7,403 nucleotides of DNA. Origin: Balneola sp. Its GTDB lineage: Bacteria; Bacteroidota; Rhodothermia; Balneolales; Balneolaceae. Of the stretch, positions 5,717 to 7,403 are shown piece after piece. The translations under genes and the position numbers were made by a program. The notes beneath the pieces were generated by a model, which was not told the DNA's origin, did not search any database, and saw only the letters and a program-made list of their open reading frames with translations. The stretch's first letter is position 1. Each line of letters begins with the position of its first letter. The stretch covers positions 1 through 7,403 of the forward strand of contig PCAT01000076.1 in NCBI GenBank assembly GCA_002730655.1, written 5' to 3'.

Positions 5717-7403
5717 CTCTTTTTCTTCTTCTCTTCACGCTTACGCTCGTTATGATCTAAGAAGCGTTTTCGAATTCGTAAACTTTCTGGAGTTACCTCT
5801 AGCCATTCATCTGAAGCTAAGAATTCAATACACTCTTCTAAGCTCATTTTTTTGGCCTGTGAAATTTTAACGGCGTCAGCTGTCTGAGTAGCGCGATGGT
5901 TGGTCAGGTTTTTTTTCTTTACGACATTCACTACCATGTCATCCGCCCGGTTGTTTACCCCAACTACCATCCCCATATACACTGGGTTACCAGCTTCTAC
6001 AAAAAAGGTGCCTCGATCTTGAATACCTTCTAAAGAATAATTGGTCGTCTCACCTTTTTCTAGCGCAATGAGTGCGCCGCGGCTTCGGCCTGGAATTTTC
6101 CCTGCAAATGGCTCGTATGTATCAAACTGTTGGTGCATGATTCCCGTTCCTCGGGTTTCAGTCAGTAATTCACCCCGAAATCCAATAAGCCCTCTTGATG
6201 GCACCCTAAATTCTATTCGATTATTTTCTCCTTCTTGGCTCATTCCGTGCATGATTCCCTTTCGCTTCTGCAAATTATCAATGACCCGATTGGAGTAGTC
6301 GGTGTGTACATCAACAACAACTTCTTCTACTGGTTCGTGGAGAATACCATCTACATCTTGAAAGAGTACTTCTGGACGAGATACCGCGAACTCGTACCCT
6401 TCGCGTCGCATAGTCTCTATCAATATAGCCATCTGTAACTCACCCCTTCCAGACACCTTAAACACGTCAGGACTATCCGTAAATTCTATTTTCATTGCCA
6501 CGTTAGTGCGGACTTCCTTCTCCAAGCGGTCTTTTATCTGATTCGAGGTAACAGAACTCCCTTCTAACCCGGCAAATGGGGAATTGTTTACCCTGAAATA
6601 CATAGCAATGGTCGGCTTGTCTAAGTCAACATATGATAAGGGCTCCTTATCGGATGAGTCGGCTAAGGTATCGCCAATATGCACACCTTCGTATCCAGCT
6701 ATTGCCACAATATCACCTGCTATCGCCTGTTCTACTGGCTCGCGCTTCAGTCCACTAAATGAAAATAGTTTGGTCACTCGGCCTTTACTTTTAACTTCAC
6801 CGTTACCTTTTACTAACGAGAGATCCTGATTCACTTTCACAACACCTTGCTCGATACGACCTACCGCAATCCGGCCCACATAATCATTCCAATCTATGCT
6901 ACTAATAAGCATCTTGAATGGGACATCCATGGGTTGATCTGGCTGGGGAACATGATCTATAATGGTATCCATTAAACTGGATAAATCCTCGTCCATTTTA
7001 TTGGGTTCTCTTCCTGCAATTCCCTCTTTTGCCACCGCGTAAAGTACGGGAAAATCTAACTGCTCATCCGTAGCATCGAGCATTACAAAAAGGTCGAAAA
7101 TTTCATTAAGTACATCGTCTGGACGTGCATCCTTTCGGTCTATCTTGTTGATTAACACTATAGGTCTATACCCAAAGCTTAGGGATTTTCTGAGCACAAA
7201 TTTAGTTTGTGGAAGCGGGCCTTCTGCAGCATCTACTAATAAAATGACCCCATTTACCATCTTTAAAATCCGCTCAACCTCACCCCCAAAATCGGCGTGT
7301 CCTGGCGTGTCTACGATATTAATTTTGGTATATTTCCAAGACACAGCTGTATTTTTGGACGAAATAGTAATTCCGCGTTCTTTTTCAAGATCACCAGAAT
7401 CCA
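5713..7403 (-). CDS. typA: Ribosome-associated translational GTPase TypA/BipA, 5' end beyond window
   Basis: TypA/BipA binds the ribosomal factor site and helps large-subunit assembly and growth under stress, notably cold. The reading frame is open to the right edge: 562 codons plus a stop are visible. The usual length is about 605-615, so roughly 45 N-terminal residues, including the P-loop, lie outside. Visible motifs are DSGDLEKERGITI (switch I region, G2) at the edge, G3 DTPGHADFGGEVER (Asp codon at 7311-7309) and G4 NKID (7149-7138). Next comes the TypA-specific LDATDEQLDFPVLYA stretch, then domain II, EF-G-like domains III and V (RPEVLFQDVDGILHEP, RGLIGFRGELLTETRGTGIM) and the family C-terminal domain, which ends in a basic KREEKKKKS tail. 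The in-frame GTG at 7344 encodes an internal Val in TAVSWKYTK, not the start. It converges on recG, and its TAG stop overlaps the stop of the AraC-like relic. Confidence 0.96.
   Translation of the reverse strand, partial: DSGDLEKERGITISSKNTAVSWKYTKINIVDTPGHADFGGEVERILKMVNGVILLVDAAEGPLPQTKFVLRKSLSFGYRPIVLINKIDRKDARPDDVLNEIFDLFVMLDATDEQLDFPVLYAVAKEGIAGREPNKMDEDLSSLMDTIIDHVPQPDQPMDVPFKMLISSIDWNDYVGRIAVGRIEQGVVKVNQDLSLVKGNGEVKSKGRVTKLFSFSGLKREPVEQAIAGDIVAIAGYEGVHIGDTLADSSDKEPLSYVDLDKPTIAMYFRVNNSPFAGLEGSSVTSNQIKDRLEKEVRTNVAMKIEFTDSPDVFKVSGRGELQMAILIETMRREGYEFAVSRPEVLFQDVDGILHEPVEEVVVDVHTDYSNRVIDNLQKRKGIMHGMSQEGENNRIEFRVPSRGLIGFRGELLTETRGTGIMHQQFDTYEPFAGKIPGRSRGALIALEKGETTNYSLEGIQDRGTFFVEAGNPVYMGMVVGVNNRADDMVVNVVKKKNLTNHRATQTADAVKISQAKKMSLEECIEFLASDEWLEVTPESLRIRKRFLDHNERKREEKKKKS

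Noticed and set aside
6041..6829. Plus-strand open frames at 6041-6298, 6235-6438 and 6584-6829
   Set aside because: They are antisense to conserved typA sequence and show no domain or start signal.
1..7403. tRNA, rRNA, CRISPR array, insertion sequence or riboswitch
   Set aside because: I saw no cloverleaf, repeat array, terminal inverted repeat pair or transposase. Nearly all bases are accounted for by conserved genes.

Overview
The window holds a conserved housekeeping region. On the minus strand, from about 3143 down to the left edge, lies a compact str operon in the order rpsL (S12), rpsG (S7), fusA (EF-G), tuf (EF-Tu, only its first 26 codons visible). Divergent from it on the plus strand is a full-length recG (branch-migration helicase, 693 codons). 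Convergent to recG on the minus strand is typA/bipA, a ribosome-associated GTPase whose N-terminus lies beyond the right edge.

The organism looks like a member of the Bacteroidota/Balneolota/Rhodothermota (FCB) side of the bacteria. The protein sequences read as that type, and none of the five visible start codons has a clear Shine-Dalgarno sequence. Intergenic DNA is strongly AT-rich, and a TACCTTTG box matching the Bacteroidota -7 element (TAnnTTTG) lies upstream of rpsL. This is an impression from sequence reading, not a phylogenetic result.

Layout: 1-80 tuf start; 111-2249 fusA; 2280-2747 rpsG; 2763-3143 rpsL; 3144-3351 divergent AT-rich promoter region; 3352-5433 recG; 5434-5530 noncoding, with weak inverted repeats that may terminate recG; 5531-5716 an open stretch resembling the C-terminal DNA-binding part of an AraC-family regulator but with no start codon, probably a gene relic; 5713-7403 typA, partial. 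The two GTPases EF-G and EF-Tu act with S12 and S7 in elongation. TypA is a paralogous GTPase that binds the same ribosomal site. RecG belongs to replication and recombination repair and is linked here only by position.

I found no new multi-gene system, mobile element, CRISPR array, tRNA or rRNA. The most unusual items are the AraC-like relic wedged tail-to-tail against typA, the 15-nt rpsL-rpsG spacer that leaves no room for an E. coli-style S7 operator, and GTG starts on both genes flanking the divergent promoter region.
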